Part shown: positions 10,896 through 20,796 of the stretch, in pieces
Layout of the letters: each line of letters begins with the position of its first letter
How positions within the stretch are numbered: the stretch's first letter is position 1
Assembly (NCBI GenBank): GCA_016710745.1
Contig: JADJVB010000015.1
Coordinates: 39,619-103,618 of the forward strand
DNA length: 64,000 bases
Reading direction: 5' to 3'
Source of the DNA: Chitinophagaceae bacterium
Lineage (GTDB): Bacteria > Bacteroidota > Bacteroidia > Chitinophagales > Chitinophagaceae
Position numbers and translations under genes: made by a program
The notes under the pieces: model-generated
The model's input: the letters and a program-made list of their open reading frames with translations, nothing else
Databases searched by the model: none
What the model was told of the DNA's origin: nothing

Positions 10896-11398
10896 AAGGC
10901 AAAACTAACCGTCTCCTGGGGATTGTTGAGTCTGGTACTCTGTTTTTCACCATGTACGGTCAGGTGGATAATATTCATCTGTTCTTTTTTATATTCAAAC
11001 AAAATATTGTCGGTTATGTCTACTTTTTTGATCGATGGGATATTGTTTACCTGGTAATAACTGATAACGCCCTCTTCCTCCTGTTCATATCCAATAAACT
11101 GTAAGCCAACGGTTTTGCCATCTATTTTGATCAACAGGTGTTTTTGTACGTATTCCGCTACTATTTTATTCATGGCATTTTTGTCCCTGGGCTTAAGCAG
11201 GTCAACGTAGCCGGTATAGGTTTTCCGGAGTGTTTTCTCAAAATCATCAGTGAATATTTTACAACTGATCTCCAGGGTTTTGTCTTTGGTATTGTGCTCT
11301 ATTTCCGTAACACTTACAAAAATAGGATGATGTGTAGCCGCAGGTTGAGTAAAAACCAGTCCGCCCACCATCAACCATTTAAATAAAAAAGGTACCAT
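10892..11398 (-). CDS. DUF6702 family exported protein
   Basis: 168 residues with an N-terminal hydrophobic signal ending near A-A-T-H-H-P, then the family pattern of V-S-V-T-E-I-E-H-N and L-E-I-S-C-K-I-F-T-D-D-F-E. Bacteroidota genomes often carry this small secreted protein beside the HupE/UreJ-like membrane protein, as here (divergent, 82 bp apart). Function unknown. A role in metal or surface homeostasis is inference from the neighbour only. Confidence 0.8.
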   Translation of the reverse strand: MVPFLFKWLMVGGLVFTQPAATHHPIFVSVTEIEHNTKDKTLEISCKIFTDDFEKTLRKTYTGYVDLLKPRDKNAMNKIVAEYVQKHLLIKIDGKTVGLQFIGYEQEEEGVISYYQVNNIPSIKKVDITDNILFEYKKEQMNIIHLTVHGEKQSTRLNNPQETVSFAF

Positions 11399-11480
11399 TT
11401 AGCAAAGAGATTAGTAATTAATCGTTTCTTTAAAGATATTTGACAGGCAAAACTAATCTAAACAATCAATTTTAGTCCGT

Positions 11481-12065
11481 TTGATGCAGAATTTGGGATT
11501 TTTTTTTGATTTGGGATGGCATCATATTATGGCCTGGGATGCGCTCGATCATTTGCTCTTTATATTGGTATTAAGTGCTGTTTATGTAATGGCCGACTGG
11601 AAAAAAGTATTGATCTTGGTTACTGCTTTTACCCTGGGGCATTCACTAACATTGATCCTTAGTATCGCTGATCTGGTTCGTATCCAGGATAAACTGGTAG
11701 AAATATTAATTCCGGGTACAATTATCGTTACAGCGCTTTTTAATATAGGGCTTAAAGATGATAGTACAGGTGCCTTGCGAAGAAATTATTTTTTAGCTTT
11801 TTTCTTTGGTCTCATACATGGACTTGGTTTTGCAAACGCCATCCGATTTATGATGAGTAAAGATGATTCGATAGGGATGGATCTGTTGGGGTTTAATTTA
11901 GGTTTGGAAGCGGGGCAAATTGTAGTGGTAGCGGGGGTGCTGGTCATTGGTTTTGTTATCATAAACAAGGCCAGGTTAAACAGAAAATATTGGGTATGGG
12001 CTTTGTCGGTACCCGCATTGGTGTTGGCGTTGAAAATGATATGGGATCGTATTTCATCATCATAG
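11481..12065 (+). CDS. HupE/UreJ-like membrane protein
   Basis: 194-residue protein with about six hydrophobic segments. Conserved histidines sit in the first and third (H-H-I-M-A-W-D-A-L-D-H and F-T-L-G-H-S-L-T), and later there is H-G-L-G-F-A. This is the HupE/UreJ (Ni/Co accessory transporter) signature. No hydrogenase or urease genes are near, so in this organism it may be a general metal-uptake or structural membrane protein. Confidence 0.82.
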   Translation: MMQNLGFFFDLGWHHIMAWDALDHLLFILVLSAVYVMADWKKVLILVTAFTLGHSLTLILSIADLVRIQDKLVEILIPGTIIVTALFNIGLKDDSTGALRRNYFLAFFFGLIHGLGFANAIRFMMSKDDSIGMDLLGFNLGLEAGQIVVVAGVLVIGFVIINKARLNRKYWVWALSVPALVLALKMIWDRISSS

Positions 12066-12160
12066 TGTAAATAATCAAAAATAGAGTGAGCCTAAAAGTT
12101 TGTAATACCTGCAGACTTAAATGGCAAATTACCCGGAACAAAAAAACAATCAAATAACAC

Positions 12161-14530
12161 ATGAAACAATTAACAGCTGTCGCTATTTTACTTATCATTG
12201 GCATCCATGCCAGTGCCCAGGATATCAAAAATAACCCGGGCAGTAACCACGGTAACCGGTTTGAGCAATTGGGTACCATTTTACCAACACCCAACGAATA
12301 CCGTACGGCCAGCGGTGCACCGGGGCCTAAGTATTGGCAGCAGCGCTGCGATTACGATATCACCTGCGAGTTGGATGAACCCAACCGCCGGCTGAACGGA
12401 AAAGAAACACTTACGTACTCGAACAACTCACCTGATGTGTTGACTTATTTGTGGTTGCAGCTGGACGAGAATGAACACAGCAATACCAATAACTCAGGTT
12501 ATGAGAGCAGTAATTTTATGCCCAAGAATATTACCGAGGATAATATTGTAAGGTTTGGCGGTAAAGTTGATAAAGACAGGGAATATGGTTTTAATATAAC
12601 CCGTGTTGCTGATTTTATGGGCAAGCCATTACAATACAGCATCAACAAAACAATGATGCGTGTGGAATTGCCTCAGCCGCTTAAGCCAGGCCAGAAATTT
12701 GTTTTTAAAGTAGATTGGAATTATAACATTATTGAAAGGACCAAATATGGTGGCCGTGGTGGTTACGAGAATTTTCCGGAAGACGGGAATGACCTGTATA
12801 CCATGACGCAATGGTATCCCCGTTTATGCGTGTACAGCGATTTTCAGGGATGGCAGAACCATCAATTTGTGGGAAGCGGCGAGTTTGCCTTAACCTTCGG
12901 AAATTTCAAGGTTGCCATGACGGTGCCTGCCGATCATGTGGTAATGTCTACCGGTGAAGGACAAAATTATCCGCAGGTATTAACACCAGCGCAATTAGCA
13001 CGCTGGAATAAGGCACAAACAGCAACTGATGTAACCGAGATCGTTACTTTAGATGAGGCTACTGCCAGGGAAAAGCAAAAACTGACCAGTAAAAAAACCT
13101 GGATCTTCAAAGCCGACATGGTGCGTGATTTTGCCTGGGGTTCTTCACGTAAATTTATCTGGGATGCGATGCCTATTACCGTGGAAGGCAAAAAAGTAAT
13201 GTGTATGAGCGGATACGGAAAAGAGGCTTACAACCTGTATCGTAAATACAGTACAAAAGTGGTGGCACATACTATCAAATCGTATTCTAAATTCACTATC
13301 CCTTATCCATATCCGGTTGCCCAAAGTCTGGAAGCTGCTAACGGTATGGAATATCCCATGATCTGTTTCAATTTTGGCCGTTGCGAAAAAGATGGTACGT
13401 ACAGCGAGGGAACAAAGAATGGAATGATTGGCGTGGTTATTCATGAAGTGGGACATAACTTTTTCCCGATGATCATCAACAGTGATGAAAGGCAGTGGAC
13501 CTGGATGGATGAAGGACTGAATTCCTTCGTTGAATATTTAACTGAAGAGCTATGGGACAATAAATTTCCGGTAGGTAAGGGGCCGGCCTACAAGATCGTA
13601 AATTACATGAAGCTGCCAAAAGATATGCTGGAGCCCATCATGACCAACAGTGAAAATATTATTCAGTTTGGGCCAAATGCTTACAGCAAACCTTCAACCG
13701 GTTTGAATATTCTGCGTGAAACCATTATGGGGCGCGAATTGTTCGACTATGCCTTTAAAGAGTATGCAAGACGTTGGGCTTTTAAACATCCCACACCGGC
13801 TGATCTTTTTCGCACCATGGAAGATGCCAGTGCCGAAGACCTGGATTGGTTTTGGAGAGGTTGGTTTTATGGCACCGAAGCCTGCGATATCTCATTGGAC
13901 ACCGTGAAATGGGCAGTTTTGAGCACCGAAAAACCGGCGCCAACGGCCGAACGTAAACGTTCTGTTCCGGTTGCTAAACCCATTTTGAACGATTTTGATG
14001 ATATTTCCAAGATCAGGAACAGAGCTGATAGAAAAATTGTTTTTGAAACAGATCGGGATCAGAGCCTGCGCGATTTTTATTGGAAATACGACAGGGGCCT
14101 GGTAAAGGTCGATAGTACACCATTTGAGATCGTCATGCCGGCAAATACCGATGAGTATACTGAAGCCGAACGGTTTTTCATGGCTGGTAGTAAAAATATG
14201 TATGAGCTCACATTTAGTAATAAAGGCGGATTGGTAATGCCCATTATTATTGAATGGACCTTTAAAGACGGATCTAAGGAAGTAGACCGTATTGGCGTAA
14301 ATGTTTGGCGTAAGAACGAGGAAAAAGTAGTGAAAACATTTATGAAGGATAAAGAAGTGGTGTCTATTCAACTGGATCCGTTGAGAGAGACAGCCGACAT
14401 TAATACCGATAATAATACCTGGCCGGCAATTACAAGCCCAAGCAAATTCCAGTTGTTCAAAGGTGGCGGCGGTCGCGGCCCAAGAGGTGCCGGGGGCGGA
14501 GGAAATCCGATGCAGAAGGAAATGAAATAA
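12161..14530 (+). CDS. secreted M1 family metallopeptidase
   Basis: 789 residues beginning with a signal peptide ending near A-S-A-Q. The gluzincin zinc motif H-E-V-G-H-N-F-F with the downstream glutamate in W-M-D-E-G-L-N lies at about residue 427, as in M1 aminopeptidases. An unusual feature is the Gly/Arg-rich, low-complexity C-terminal tail (residues about 768-789), frequent in Chitinophagaceae homologues. It probably digests peptides in the periplasm or outside the cell. It is followed by a strong rho-independent terminator. Confidence 0.9.
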   Translation: MKQLTAVAILLIIGIHASAQDIKNNPGSNHGNRFEQLGTILPTPNEYRTASGAPGPKYWQQRCDYDITCELDEPNRRLNGKETLTYSNNSPDVLTYLWLQLDENEHSNTNNSGYESSNFMPKNITEDNIVRFGGKVDKDREYGFNITRVADFMGKPLQYSINKTMMRVELPQPLKPGQKFVFKVDWNYNIIERTKYGGRGGYENFPEDGNDLYTMTQWYPRLCVYSDFQGWQNHQFVGSGEFALTFGNFKVAMTVPADHVVMSTGEGQNYPQVLTPAQLARWNKAQTATDVTEIVTLDEATAREKQKLTSKKTWIFKADMVRDFAWGSSRKFIWDAMPITVEGKKVMCMSGYGKEAYNLYRKYSTKVVAHTIKSYSKFTIPYPYPVAQSLEAANGMEYPMICFNFGRCEKDGTYSEGTKNGMIGVVIHEVGHNFFPMIINSDERQWTWMDEGLNSFVEYLTEELWDNKFPVGKGPAYKIVNYMKLPKDMLEPIMTNSENIIQFGPNAYSKPSTGLNILRETIMGRELFDYAFKEYARRWAFKHPTPADLFRTMEDASAEDLDWFWRGWFYGTEACDISLDTVKWAVLSTEKPAPTAERKRSVPVAKPILNDFDDISKIRNRADRKIVFETDRDQSLRDFYWKYDRGLVKVDSTPFEIVMPANTDEYTEAERFFMAGSKNMYELTFSNKGGLVMPIIIEWTFKDGSKEVDRIGVNVWRKNEEKVVKTFMKDKEVVSIQLDPLRETADINTDNNTWPAITSPSKFQLFKGGGGRGPRGAGGGGNPMQKEMK

Positions 14531-14550
14531 CGAATGTAATCATGTCATAA

Positions 14551-14587
14551 AAAAAAGCTCCGGATCTATGATCCGGAGCTTTTTTTG
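14551..14587 (+). terminator. rho-independent terminator
   Basis: A perfect stem gctccggat / atccggagc with a 5-base loop is flanked by an A run on the left and a T run on the right, 20 bp after the M1 peptidase stop. The symmetrical A/T tails would allow bidirectional use. Confidence 0.92.
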
Positions 14588-14740
14588 GTCAGGCCAGCAC
14601 CAGTCAGCCACCTGAACCCAATACGCCTGTAATATATTGAAGACATTGCATGCAGCACGATAATAGTGGCCAGGCCTTACAAATTATTTCGGAATCTGCA
14701 TGATGGAGTCTGGTATTATCGAAGTTGCCCGGAGTGAGTT

Positions 14741-15430
14741 TTATCCACCCGAATAGGTGCGGCCATCCCTCACGGCATTTTTCTTGCCCCGGTTCTTCTT
14801 TTCCCATTCGATCATTTCGGGGGTTTTTTCTACTTCCTTCTTTTTTTCTATTGGCGCAGCAACGGCTTTACTATCGGCAACCGGCTTTACCAAATGGCCA
14901 CGCTCAAATTTTTCAACCTTTATTAACCGGCCGGTGCCGGGGTCAAAATATTTCCATTCCCCGTGCCGAACACTGTATTGCTCAGCCTTGGTGATCTTGT
15001 AATCGATGATCTCGTTATTACCCTCTCCGTAAACGGCAACAGTATCATAAGGGGCTTCGGGGTCGTATGCCCGCCAGGATTCTTCCCGGGTTAAATCACC
15101 GAGGTAGGTATAATATTGCTGAATACCATCTTTGCCACCCAGTTTGTAAAATTCTACGGCAATGATATCGCCTTCCAAACTATATTTACGCCAAATACCT
15201 TCTTTGTTGTCATCGAGGTAAACGCCTTCTTCTTCGTAGCCTGGTTCGCCCCGCAGGGGTTCCATGTGATTAACCCATTTACCCTGTTTTTTATCATTGT
15301 GGTCAACAGCATTCAGTGTATCGCCCTCCGACGAAAGTTTATAGGTTTTATATTGAGCCTCACCATTCATAAAAAACAAAAACTGAAAGATGGTAAGTAC
15401 CAACAATTGCCGTATTTTTAAAATTCGCAT
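14741..15430 (-). CDS. exported protein with MORN-like repeats
   Basis: Signal peptide (M-R-I-L-K-I-R-Q then a hydrophobic stretch ending G-E-A-Q), then repeats of the type G-K-W-V-N-H, G-I-W-R-K-Y and G-E-W-K-Y-F, as in bacterial MORN-variant proteins. The C-terminus is a charged Lys/Glu-rich tail. The start is set at 15430; 15457 is an alternative. The longer open frame to 15757 overlaps the divergent BNR gene and is not credible. Function unknown. Confidence 0.7.
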   Translation of the reverse strand: MRILKIRQLLVLTIFQFLFFMNGEAQYKTYKLSSEGDTLNAVDHNDKKQGKWVNHMEPLRGEPGYEEEGVYLDDNKEGIWRKYSLEGDIIAVEFYKLGGKDGIQQYYTYLGDLTREESWRAYDPEAPYDTVAVYGEGNNEIIDYKITKAEQYSVRHGEWKYFDPGTGRLIKVEKFERGHLVKPVADSKAVAAPIEKKKEVEKTPEMIEWEKKNRGKKNAVRDGRTYSGG

Positions 15431-15472
15431 AACGCTATATGTATTTTCTGCTTTCATAATACCAAAACGATA

Positions 15473-17977
15473 ATGATGAAGAATCTTTTCAAATTTACAG
15501 TATTCCTGACTTTCATTTTTGTTAATTCTGTACAGGCGCAAATAAAGCCAAGTACTGACGCCGATAGGTTTAACGGTATTCAAAAAAGAAAATTGCTTGA
15601 AAAAGATACTAGTTTGAACCGTATTAGCTTTCGTAATGTGGGTCCCAGTATCATGAGCGGCCGGGTGGTTGACGTAGAGGTAAATCCCGCCGACCCTACC
15701 GAATTTTATGTAGCCTATGCCTCGGGCGGGTTGTGGTATACCAAAAATAATGGACAATCGTTGGTTCCGGTTTTTGAGAAAGAGAATGCATTCAGCCTTG
15801 GTGATGTTGCCGTTGACTGGAATTCGGGCACCATTTGGATCGGTACCGGCGAAGTTAACAGCAGCCGTTCTTCTTATTCGGGATTAGGTGTTTATAAGAG
15901 TACAAATAAAGGGAAAACCTGGGATTATATGGGCCTGCCCGAAAGCCATCATATCGGTAAAATAAGCCTGCATCCGTCTAATAGTAATATTGCCTGGGTA
16001 GCCGTACTTGGCCATTTGTATTCTCCCAATAAAGAAAGAGGTATTTATAAAACCACCGACGGTGGTAAAACCTGGAAACAATCTTTGTTTGTGGATGAAA
16101 ATACAGGCGCAGTTGATATGGATATCAATCCTAAAAACCCGGATGAGTTGTATGCGGGTATGTGGTACCGTACCCGCCGGGCCTGGAATTTTGAGGAAGG
16201 CGGAAGATCAACGGGTATTTATAAAAGCTCCGACGGCGGCAATACCTGGAAGCTGGTATCCGGCCCCGGAAGTGGATTCCCTGCCGGTGATGGGCTTGGC
16301 CGGGTAGGCATTGCCGTGCATGCCGCCAACCCTAATATAGTTTATGCTACACTCGACAACCAGGGCCGCCGGCCGGATACGGCGAAGAAGAAAGTGGACA
16401 CCAATTATGTGTTGAAGGATTTTAAAGACCTCAGCAAGGAGGGCTTTGCCAATCTGGATAATAATAAACTGGATAGTTTTTTGGTAAAAAATAATTTTAA
16501 GGAAAAATATACGGCGGCATCGGTAAAAGAGTTGGTAAAAACAGATAAGATAAAACCAACCGAAGTGTACAATTATCTTTTCGATGCCAACACGGCTTTG
16601 TTTGAAACACCGATCATTGGTTGTGAAATTTACCGCAGTGATGATGCTGGCGTCAGTTGGCGAAAAGTAAATACCAAAGGACTTGATCTGTATAATACCT
16701 ATGGCTACTATTTCGGAAAAATATCGGTGAGTAATACTAATTCGGATAAAGTGGTGATCAGTGGATTCAATTTAATGTTGAGTACCGATGGAGGCAAAAC
16801 ATTTGATGCAACGGATAACGATGCCACACATGCCGACTGGCATGGCTGCTGGATGAATCCAAACCGCGACAGTCACTGGATAGCCGGAAATGACGGCGGA
16901 TGCAATGTTACTTATGATGATGGGGCGCATTGGTTTAAAGCCAATACGCCGTCGGTTGGCCAGTTTTATAAAATAGCGGTTGATAATGCAAAGCCTTACA
17001 ATATTTATGGAGGCTTGCAGGATAATGGTACCTGGTATGGTCCATCCAACACAAAAGATAAAGACCAGTGGGATTATGAAGGCGTGTATCCCTGGAAACA
17101 AATTGGCGGCGGCGACGGGATGCAGGTGCAGATCGATACCCGGGATAATAAAACAGCTTATGCCGGATCGCAGTTTGGTTTTTATGGAAGGAGAAAAACA
17201 GATGGTGGCAAAAGGGCATTTTTGTATCCAAGACCAGATTTGGGTGAAGCCAAATACCGGTATAACTGGCAAACACCGATTTGGCTCAGTAAACATAACC
17301 AGGATATATTTTATTATGGCACCAATAAATTTCACCGCAGCTTACAGCAGGGCGACGACATGGTAGTTTTAAGTGGCGAGTTAACCAATGGAGGCCTGGC
17401 CGGAGATGTTCCCTTTGGTACATCTACCACCCTTGTTGAATCGCCGATGACATTCGGATTGATCTATATCGGAACCGATGATGGCAACATGCATGTAAGT
17501 AAGGATGCGGGTAACACCTGGACAAAAATAAGCAATGGTTTACCCAGGATGGTTCAGGGCATGTATGTAAGCCGGGTTACGCCATCCGCATTTAAGGAAG
17601 GCAGGGTATATGCTTCATTAAATGGATACCGCAATGATAATTTTGGAGCCTATTTATTTGTTAGTGAAGATTATGGAACCAGTTGGTCGCCATTGGGCAG
17701 CGACCTGCCCACAGAACCCATCAACGTGGTAACTGAAGATTCGAAAAAAGAAAATATTATTTATGTGGGTACCGATAACGGGCTCTATGCTTCTTTTGAT
17801 ATGGGTAAATCCTTTATGGTAATGGATAATAACCTGCCACGGGTACCAGTACACGATATTGTAATACAACAAAGGGAAAACGAATTGGTAGTTGGTACGC
17901 ACGGCAGAAGTGTGTATGTTACTAAATTGAAGGAGGTGCAGAAACTGTTTGAGAAACTGGTTGAAGGGAAAAAATAG
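15473..17977 (+). CDS. secreted BNR/sortilin-like beta-propeller protein
   Basis: 834 residues with a signal peptide ending V-Q-A-Q. At least seven Asp-box (S-x-D-x-G-x-T-W) repeats are visible: N-K-G-K-T-W, D-G-G-K-T-W, D-G-G-N-T-W, D-A-G-V-S-W, D-G-G-K-T-F, D-A-G-N-T-W and D-Y-G-T-S-W. They spread along the length and predict beta-propeller domains like those of VPS10/sortilin and glycosidase-like proteins. Such proteins are abundant and secreted in Bacteroidota, but activity is rarely known. Divergent from the MORN-like gene with a 42-bp gap. Confidence 0.85.
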   Translation: MMKNLFKFTVFLTFIFVNSVQAQIKPSTDADRFNGIQKRKLLEKDTSLNRISFRNVGPSIMSGRVVDVEVNPADPTEFYVAYASGGLWYTKNNGQSLVPVFEKENAFSLGDVAVDWNSGTIWIGTGEVNSSRSSYSGLGVYKSTNKGKTWDYMGLPESHHIGKISLHPSNSNIAWVAVLGHLYSPNKERGIYKTTDGGKTWKQSLFVDENTGAVDMDINPKNPDELYAGMWYRTRRAWNFEEGGRSTGIYKSSDGGNTWKLVSGPGSGFPAGDGLGRVGIAVHAANPNIVYATLDNQGRRPDTAKKKVDTNYVLKDFKDLSKEGFANLDNNKLDSFLVKNNFKEKYTAASVKELVKTDKIKPTEVYNYLFDANTALFETPIIGCEIYRSDDAGVSWRKVNTKGLDLYNTYGYYFGKISVSNTNSDKVVISGFNLMLSTDGGKTFDATDNDATHADWHGCWMNPNRDSHWIAGNDGGCNVTYDDGAHWFKANTPSVGQFYKIAVDNAKPYNIYGGLQDNGTWYGPSNTKDKDQWDYEGVYPWKQIGGGDGMQVQIDTRDNKTAYAGSQFGFYGRRKTDGGKRAFLYPRPDLGEAKYRYNWQTPIWLSKHNQDIFYYGTNKFHRSLQQGDDMVVLSGELTNGGLAGDVPFGTSTTLVESPMTFGLIYIGTDDGNMHVSKDAGNTWTKISNGLPRMVQGMYVSRVTPSAFKEGRVYASLNGYRNDNFGAYLFVSEDYGTSWSPLGSDLPTEPINVVTEDSKKENIIYVGTDNGLYASFDMGKSFMVMDNNLPRVPVHDIVIQQRENELVVGTHGRSVYVTKLKEVQKLFEKLVEGKK

Positions 17978-18056
17978 GTTGCCTGAGTCCTTGCTTTTTC
18001 AAAGGTTCGGGTTTCTTTTGGCCAGTTTCTTTTTTTTCCATGTCTTTTGTTTGGCG

Positions 18057-18085
18057 GCCGGTTATGTTTAGTCTGGTTAACCGGC
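18057..18085. repeat. inverted repeat in spacer
   Basis: An 8-bp inverted repeat, gccggtta / taaccggc, with a 13-base loop lies in the 225-bp gap after the BNR protein. It could be a terminator-like hairpin or part of the degraded site to its right. Confidence 0.35.
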
Positions 18086-18149
18086 GGCCTGGTAAAAACC
18101 GCGCATTAAATTTACTGATATTGGGGGTAACAAACAAAGCGGATTGTTG

Positions 18150-18197
18150 TTTCGTATGCCAGCCTTGCGGCAGATCTTTTGTTACATGCATACCCCT
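18150..18197 (-). repeat. degraded attC-like half site
   Basis: gccagccttgcggca followed by cttttgttacatgc matches the right half of the site at 58298-58501 (gccagccttgcggcaaacc then ttttgttgtacgc) almost base for base. The matching left half is not found. It sits directly beside the 3' end of the next gene, as the intact sites do. Confidence 0.6.
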
Positions 18198-18202
18198 TCT
18201 CG

Positions 18203-19414
18203 TCAGTTATGTTTTGGTTCTGATAAGTTGAAGTAGTCGCCTTTAGTTTTGTCGAGTGTTGATGAAATTACATTGAAATTGTAAGGCGTTGCTTTGAAAT
18301 TAATAAACTTATCAATGATTGTTCTTTGTTTAAAAATTATAAATGTGTTTTCTATGCCGGGGTTTATTTTGTTGAGGTTTACTTCACTCCCGGTATCAGT
18401 CAATGAAGGCACAAAGGTCAACGCAATATTTTTCAAATTGAGTTCAATCCCGATATTTTCTAACTCCTTTTGTCGTAAATCTTTGCTATAATCTTTTTCA
18501 TTTCCGTAAACAAAGTATGCTTTCAAATATTTACTCCGTGTTATACTTTCCTGCTCTAAAAAGGATAGCCACTTTTTAATGTCTTCCCAATTGGGTTTAT
18601 TGCCTACGAAATAAATTATTCCATGAAACCGCCCATATTTACATACCGGGCAGGTTCTTGTTCCGCTGTCAGGGCCAAAAGCGTGATAAGGAATAAAAGA
18701 TGGATTGTCTTCGCCAATCTCAAGCCCTGATCTTATTTCTGTTTTATTTGAATCCGGGTAATTTGGAATGTTAAGTCCCAAAATGATATTATGTTCTGCA
18801 ATTTGCAGATCACCTGAAATTAAAACTCTTAAAATTCCGCTTCCACCGCGATTTTCAAGTGCTTTTCTTTTTTCGCCTGTTAACAGTTTATCATCGTCAA
18901 AGACAAATTCGTCTATGTAATATTCATTGTCAATATTTGGTTCTTTAATTGATGTATGAATGTGTGCAGGAATATTTTCGTTGGGATAGGGGGCAGGTCT
19001 GATCGTATAAATTGAGTAGTTGCCCTTGTCATCTGTATTTACCCAGCCCCGGATGTGTCCGTGCCTTTTTGCTTTTTCGTTCATTCCGGGTTTAGGCGAA
19101 TAATAGCCGTTGTTGTCGGTCTGCCAATAATAGATGATAACATTTGATGCTGGTGTTCTGCCGTCATTTTTATAGACCTTGCCTGTTATCAAAAGTTTTT
19201 GTCCCTTTTCTGTCCACCCGGCACTGCTGTCTACCGATGAAATAGTTGTCGGCATACCTATAAACATAATTTCGCAGCCGTCACATCCACCGCCAATGAG
19301 CTTTTTTGCTTCGATATTATTTTGTGTTGCTGTATTGGTTTTTGACTGTCCGTTACAGCCTGTCAAACAGCTGAACAGAAGAACAAAAAATCCAAAATGA
19401 ATAGGTTGTTTCAT
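18203..19414 (-). CDS. lipoprotein with intradiol-dioxygenase-like domain
   Basis: 403 residues. The N-terminus has a lipobox (L-T-G-C, Cys at about 20). Residues about 70-190 resemble the intradiol ring-cleavage dioxygenase fold: G-K-V-Y-K-N-D-G-R-T-P, Y-Y-W-Q-T-D, H-I-R-G-W-V-N-T-D and P-A-H-I-H. A later part has C-P-V-C and an alpha/beta look reminiscent of a thioredoxin-like fold. It is probably an outer-membrane- or periplasm-anchored oxidoreductase, substrate unknown. Degraded attC-like pieces flank it on both sides and it points left, so I infer it is an old captured cassette. Confidence 0.7.
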   Translation of the reverse strand: MKQPIHFGFFVLLFSCLTGCNGQSKTNTATQNNIEAKKLIGGGCDGCEIMFIGMPTTISSVDSSAGWTEKGQKLLITGKVYKNDGRTPASNVIIYYWQTDNNGYYSPKPGMNEKAKRHGHIRGWVNTDDKGNYSIYTIRPAPYPNENIPAHIHTSIKEPNIDNEYYIDEFVFDDDKLLTGEKRKALENRGGSGILRVLISGDLQIAEHNIILGLNIPNYPDSNKTEIRSGLEIGEDNPSFIPYHAFGPDSGTRTCPVCKYGRFHGIIYFVGNKPNWEDIKKWLSFLEQESITRSKYLKAYFVYGNEKDYSKDLRQKELENIGIELNLKNIALTFVPSLTDTGSEVNLNKINPGIENTFIIFKQRTIIDKFINFKATPYNFNVISSTLDKTKGDYFNLSEPKHN

Positions 19415-19433
19415 TTTTGTACAATGTTTATTT

Positions 19434-19560
19434 AGGGTTGCATATAAAAGTTGGGGTTTATTGCAGCGCCTAACCCCGGCAAATGTAAATTAAGAAACGA
19501 AATGCTAAAACCAGGCAAAATTTGTTTTAGTTACTGTGCATAGGGCAAACCAGGTTCTTT
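19434..19560 (-). repeat. degraded attC-like site
   Basis: The 312-bp gap 19415-19726 contains atgtaaattaagaaacgaaa, then ttttagttac. These match the central part of the intact sites (atgtaaattatgaaacgaaa then tgtcttagttaac). Left of them, tgcatataaaagttgggg resembles a decayed left arm and would correspond to the gttacatgca arm at 18187. The rest of the gap holds no recognisable gene. Confidence 0.6.
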
Positions 19561-19726
19561 AACAGGTTGGCCCAATGATATGATAAAACGTGAATTCAAA
19601 AAGTAGGGCGCTAAAAAGTGAGTGTTGCAAGTAATTTTTAGCATGGTATAATTACAGAATAGGGAAGTACATGACCTTCGTCATTTTTCTTCTCATTTTT
19701 CTACAACACCTTTACCTGAAATTGCC

Positions 19727-20212
19727 ATGGATCAAACTCATGTACATTTATTAATAACCCATCTTCCCATTTTTGGGTCGATATTGGGTGGCCTTGTCTT
19801 GGCACATGGACTTTGGACAAAAAGTAACCAAACTAAAATTGCCGCTTATAACCTGTTGGTAATTTCCGCTATCGGATCTGTAGTTGCCTATCTAACCGGT
19901 GAAGAGGCAGAAGAAACTGTTGAAAAAATTCAGGGCGTATCAAAAGATATGATTGAGCTGCACAGTGATTTTGCTGTGTATGCTTTAATATCACTTAGTA
20001 TTCTGGGGATAGCTTCATTAATCGGGCTTTTTCTTGCATTAAAAAAATCTCCTTTTTCAAGAACGATGGCCATAATAACACTTGTTATTTCGTTAATAAG
20101 CTTTGGTTTTGTTGCACGTACAGGTTATCTCGGCGGGCAAATAAGGCATACAGAAATTAATGCTGCAAGTCCAATCCCAGGGCAAAGTGGCGAGAAAGAA
20201 GATGATGATTAA
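19727..20212 (+). CDS. DUF2231-like membrane protein
   Basis: 161 residues with four hydrophobic segments. The N-terminus H-x-H-L-L-I-T-H-L-P-I and an internal acidic stretch G-E-E-A-E-E-T-V-E are typical of DUF2231-type proteins found beside respiratory cytochromes. First gene of a four-gene operon; the next starts 11 bp after its stop. Electron-transfer or haem association is inferred from the neighbours. Confidence 0.75.
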   Translation: MDQTHVHLLITHLPIFGSILGGLVLAHGLWTKSNQTKIAAYNLLVISAIGSVVAYLTGEEAEETVEKIQGVSKDMIELHSDFAVYALISLSILGIASLIGLFLALKKSPFSRTMAIITLVISLISFGFVARTGYLGGQIRHTEINAASPIPGQSGEKEDDD

Positions 20213-20223
20213 AGTATACAATT

Positions 20224-20796
20224 ATGAAAAAGCCATTACTGATAAAGTATTTTCTGCCTTTTATCCAATGGTATGCTCTAATGATTTTTATTGCTATTGG
20301 GATTGACTTTATTCTTCACCGGTTTGATTTGGTATTTATTGGCCGTTATCTTGGTACTGTTGGCACCATCGTTATCCTCTTCTCGTTCATTTATTCTTTA
20401 AGGAAACGCAAATTAATTCAATCGGGCTCACCAAAACAGCTTTTGATGCTGCATGAATATCTTGCATGGGCAGGCTCAATCATGCTGCTCGTTCATGCAG
20501 GCATTCATTTCAATGCATGGCTACCATGGCTTGCTGTTGTCATGTTATTAATTACCGTGGGAAGTGGATTGGTTGGTAAATTTCTTTTAAAGAAGGCAAA
20601 TGAATCTTTAAAGGAAAGAAGGTTGGCATTAATTAATACCGGCAGCAGTAAAGAAGATGCAGACAAAAAATTATTCTTCGATTCCATTACCGTTGATTTA
20701 ATGAAAAAGTGGCGGATGGTTCATTTGCCCATTACTTTACTGTTGGGAGTTTTGGCGCTGTTGCATGTGATCACCATTTTAATGTTTAGCAAATGA
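20224..20796 (+). CDS. cytochrome b-like membrane protein
   Basis: 190 residues with about five membrane segments. Histidines that could ligate haem lie in helices: L-H-E-Y-L-A-W-A-G and V-H-A-G-I-H, and later V-H-L-P and L-H-V-I. It overlaps the following multihaem cytochrome gene by 4 bp (ATGA), indicating translational coupling. It is probably the membrane quinone- or haem-linked partner that passes electrons to that cytochrome. Confidence 0.65.
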   Translation: MKKPLLIKYFLPFIQWYALMIFIAIGIDFILHRFDLVFIGRYLGTVGTIVILFSFIYSLRKRKLIQSGSPKQLLMLHEYLAWAGSIMLLVHAGIHFNAWLPWLAVVMLLITVGSGLVGKFLLKKANESLKERRLALINTGSSKEDADKKLFFDSITVDLMKKWRMVHLPITLLLGVLALLHVITILMFSK